From Seminavis robusta (taxonomy: Eukaryota; Bacillariophyta; Bacillariophyceae; Naviculales; Naviculaceae), in assembly GCA_903772945.1 (NCBI GenBank), contig CAICTM010000275.1, positions 1-64,000 of the forward strand: a DNA stretch of 64,000 nt. The letters run 5' to 3'. The notes beneath the pieces were generated by a model. It made no database searches. It worked only from the letters and a program-made list of their open reading frames with translations, and was not told the DNA's origin. Of this stretch, positions 63,101 through 64,000 are shown piece after piece. The position numbers were made by a program, and so were the translations under genes. Every line of letters begins with the position of its first letter. Position 1 is the first letter of the stretch.

Positions 63101-63627
63101 GGCCGACCCATGGTTTGCAGAAGGAACACTGCCAACCGCACACATTTGCACTCTTGCTAAAAAACACCGTAATGTAAACTAGGACCTTTTGCATCTCTCA
63201 TCCAAAACTTCTCTAGTGGCAGATGAAAAACGGGCTCGAAGATTGTAAGAGTACCGTAGACGAAACTTGGGCAAGAACGGCTCATCCGTCAAGTGTTAAG
63301 TCGCGGTACTACCAGTAACTGTCTCCGGCGTCCCACCAAGGTGAGCCGCATGAGGGAGGGATCCTTTGTGATCAGCTCTTTGGTGTGGGCATCTAAGTCA
63401 CATGCTAGCTATGTTTAGGTTGATGACCAGCAACTTTATGTCCATCGCTTGCAGGCCCATCTTGGTATTCACGGCAACGCGGCAACGCCAATCAATGCAA
63501 AATTATTTGTCCTAAAAGTAAAATTTATGGATACAGGTCAAAACTTGAAAAAACACGAAACTCGGATAGAATCAGCTGGCCCAGCAGCTATCTCATATCC
63601 GGGGCAGCACACAGCCGCACACTCTCT
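63101..63627. other. convergent spacer
   Basis: 3' ends of the EDEM gene (+) and the permease gene (-). No gene seen. Confidence 0.4.
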
Positions 63628-64000
63628 CTAGGCCGAGACTTCATTCACTTCAGCATCGCTGATATCACGCTTGATAGCTTCAACATCATCCGTTGCGACT
63701 TCAGACGCTTCGTCCTCCACAACCTGTCCTGCCTTGTTTGTCTCATCAGAAACGATAGCATCTTCGTCATCGCCGTGTCCCATGTTCACTCCAGCATCTG
63801 CGGGGAGGATGGCATTCAAAAACATGGCAGCAACGGTGCCAACGCAGTATCCGGTGGAAAGGAAGATGGAAACTCCATTGCGCAAGCCTTTCAGTGTCTC
63901 AGAGCAGTCAGCGCATTGCCAGAAGTTTGCAGTGTAACTACTTCCTCTCATATCCAAGAAGGCAAAAGGCCAAACAGTGACACCGACACCAATGGCTAGA
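63628..64000 (-). CDS. C-terminal end of an NCS2/SLC23-like nucleobase permease, cut by the window edge
   Basis: The frame enters from beyond 64000 and stops at 63628, so only about 124 C-terminal residues are visible. Two membrane segments can be seen: IGVGVTVWPFAFLDMRG and, after a loop with CADCSETLKGLRNGVSIF, LSTGYCVGTVAAMFLNAILP. The step from a hydrophobic turn to VG...A..LN..LP resembles the last helices of the xanthine/uracil/ascorbate (NCS2, SLC23) family, which moves nucleobases with protons or sodium. The tail is acidic and hydrophilic (DDEDAIVSDETNKAGQVVED). Family assignment is tentative because the signature motifs lie outside the window. Confidence 0.5.
   Translation of the reverse strand, partial: LAIGVGVTVWPFAFLDMRGSSYTANFWQCADCSETLKGLRNGVSIFLSTGYCVGTVAAMFLNAILPADAGVNMGHGDDEDAIVSDETNKAGQVVEDEASEVATDDVEAIKRDISDAEVNEVSA

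Overview
This window is nuclear DNA of a photosynthetic stramenopile, most likely a pennate diatom. This is inferred from three things. Protein-coding genes carry short GT-AG introns (about 47-230 bp, many with GTAAGT donors). The gene set mixes eukaryotic core proteins (RNA polymerase III RPC4, Nup62, EDEM, FAD-glycerol-3-phosphate dehydrogenase) with families I associate with diatoms, such as DUF285/BspA-like repeats, CaaX-tailed vWA proteins and RNI-like LRR proteins. The spacers are full of the short palindromes ACCGGT and CTAGCTAG. I cannot fix the species from sequence alone.

Layout. 1-3.8 kb is gene-poor, with one doubtful Cys-rich minus-strand remnant. 3.8-13.7 kb holds RPC4 (-) and mitochondrial glycerol-3-phosphate dehydrogenase (+) as a divergent pair, a cytochrome b561-like reductase (+), and a large FG-containing protein of unknown function (-). 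13.8-18.3 kb is a mobile-element cluster: two non-autonomous terminal-inverted-repeat elements whose cores are arrays of one short motif, then a 3.56-kb PIF/Harbinger DNA transposon with perfect 30-bp ends, a TAA target-site duplication, a DDE transposase and a SANT/Myb-like partner gene. 20.4-27.1 kb carries a glutaredoxin-DUF4395 membrane protein, a RING/TRAF-zinc-finger protein, a secreted nitrilase-like enzyme with five exons, and a mitochondrial carrier. A third motif-array element lies at 27.6-28.0 kb. 28.6-32.5 kb is a large single-exon NYN-nuclease protein with repeated winged-helix-like and RRM-like units. 33.1-34.3 kb is a decayed DUF285 gene.

35.2-46.3 kb carries a vWA protein with a CaaX box, a phytanoyl-CoA dioxygenase (PHYHD1-like), a small secreted protein, a small two-exon basic protein, an ApaG-domain protein and an acidic/basic protein of unknown family. 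46.3-49.1 kb is spacer. 49.1-54.4 kb has two related RNI-like LRR genes, the second with an apparent frameshift, flanking a helical protein of unknown function. The region ends with Nup62 (-), a long EDEM-type GH47 protein with a PA domain (+), and the C-terminal end of an NCS2/SLC23-like permease (-) that runs off the window.

The genes are independent transcription units and do not form a pathway. Loose functional links are protein quality control and trafficking (EDEM, RING protein, Nup62) and mitochondrial metabolism (glycerol-3-phosphate dehydrogenase, carrier, possibly the ApaG protein). The most unusual items are the motif-array TIR elements and the NYN/winged-helix/RRM protein. I found no tRNA, rRNA or CRISPR.
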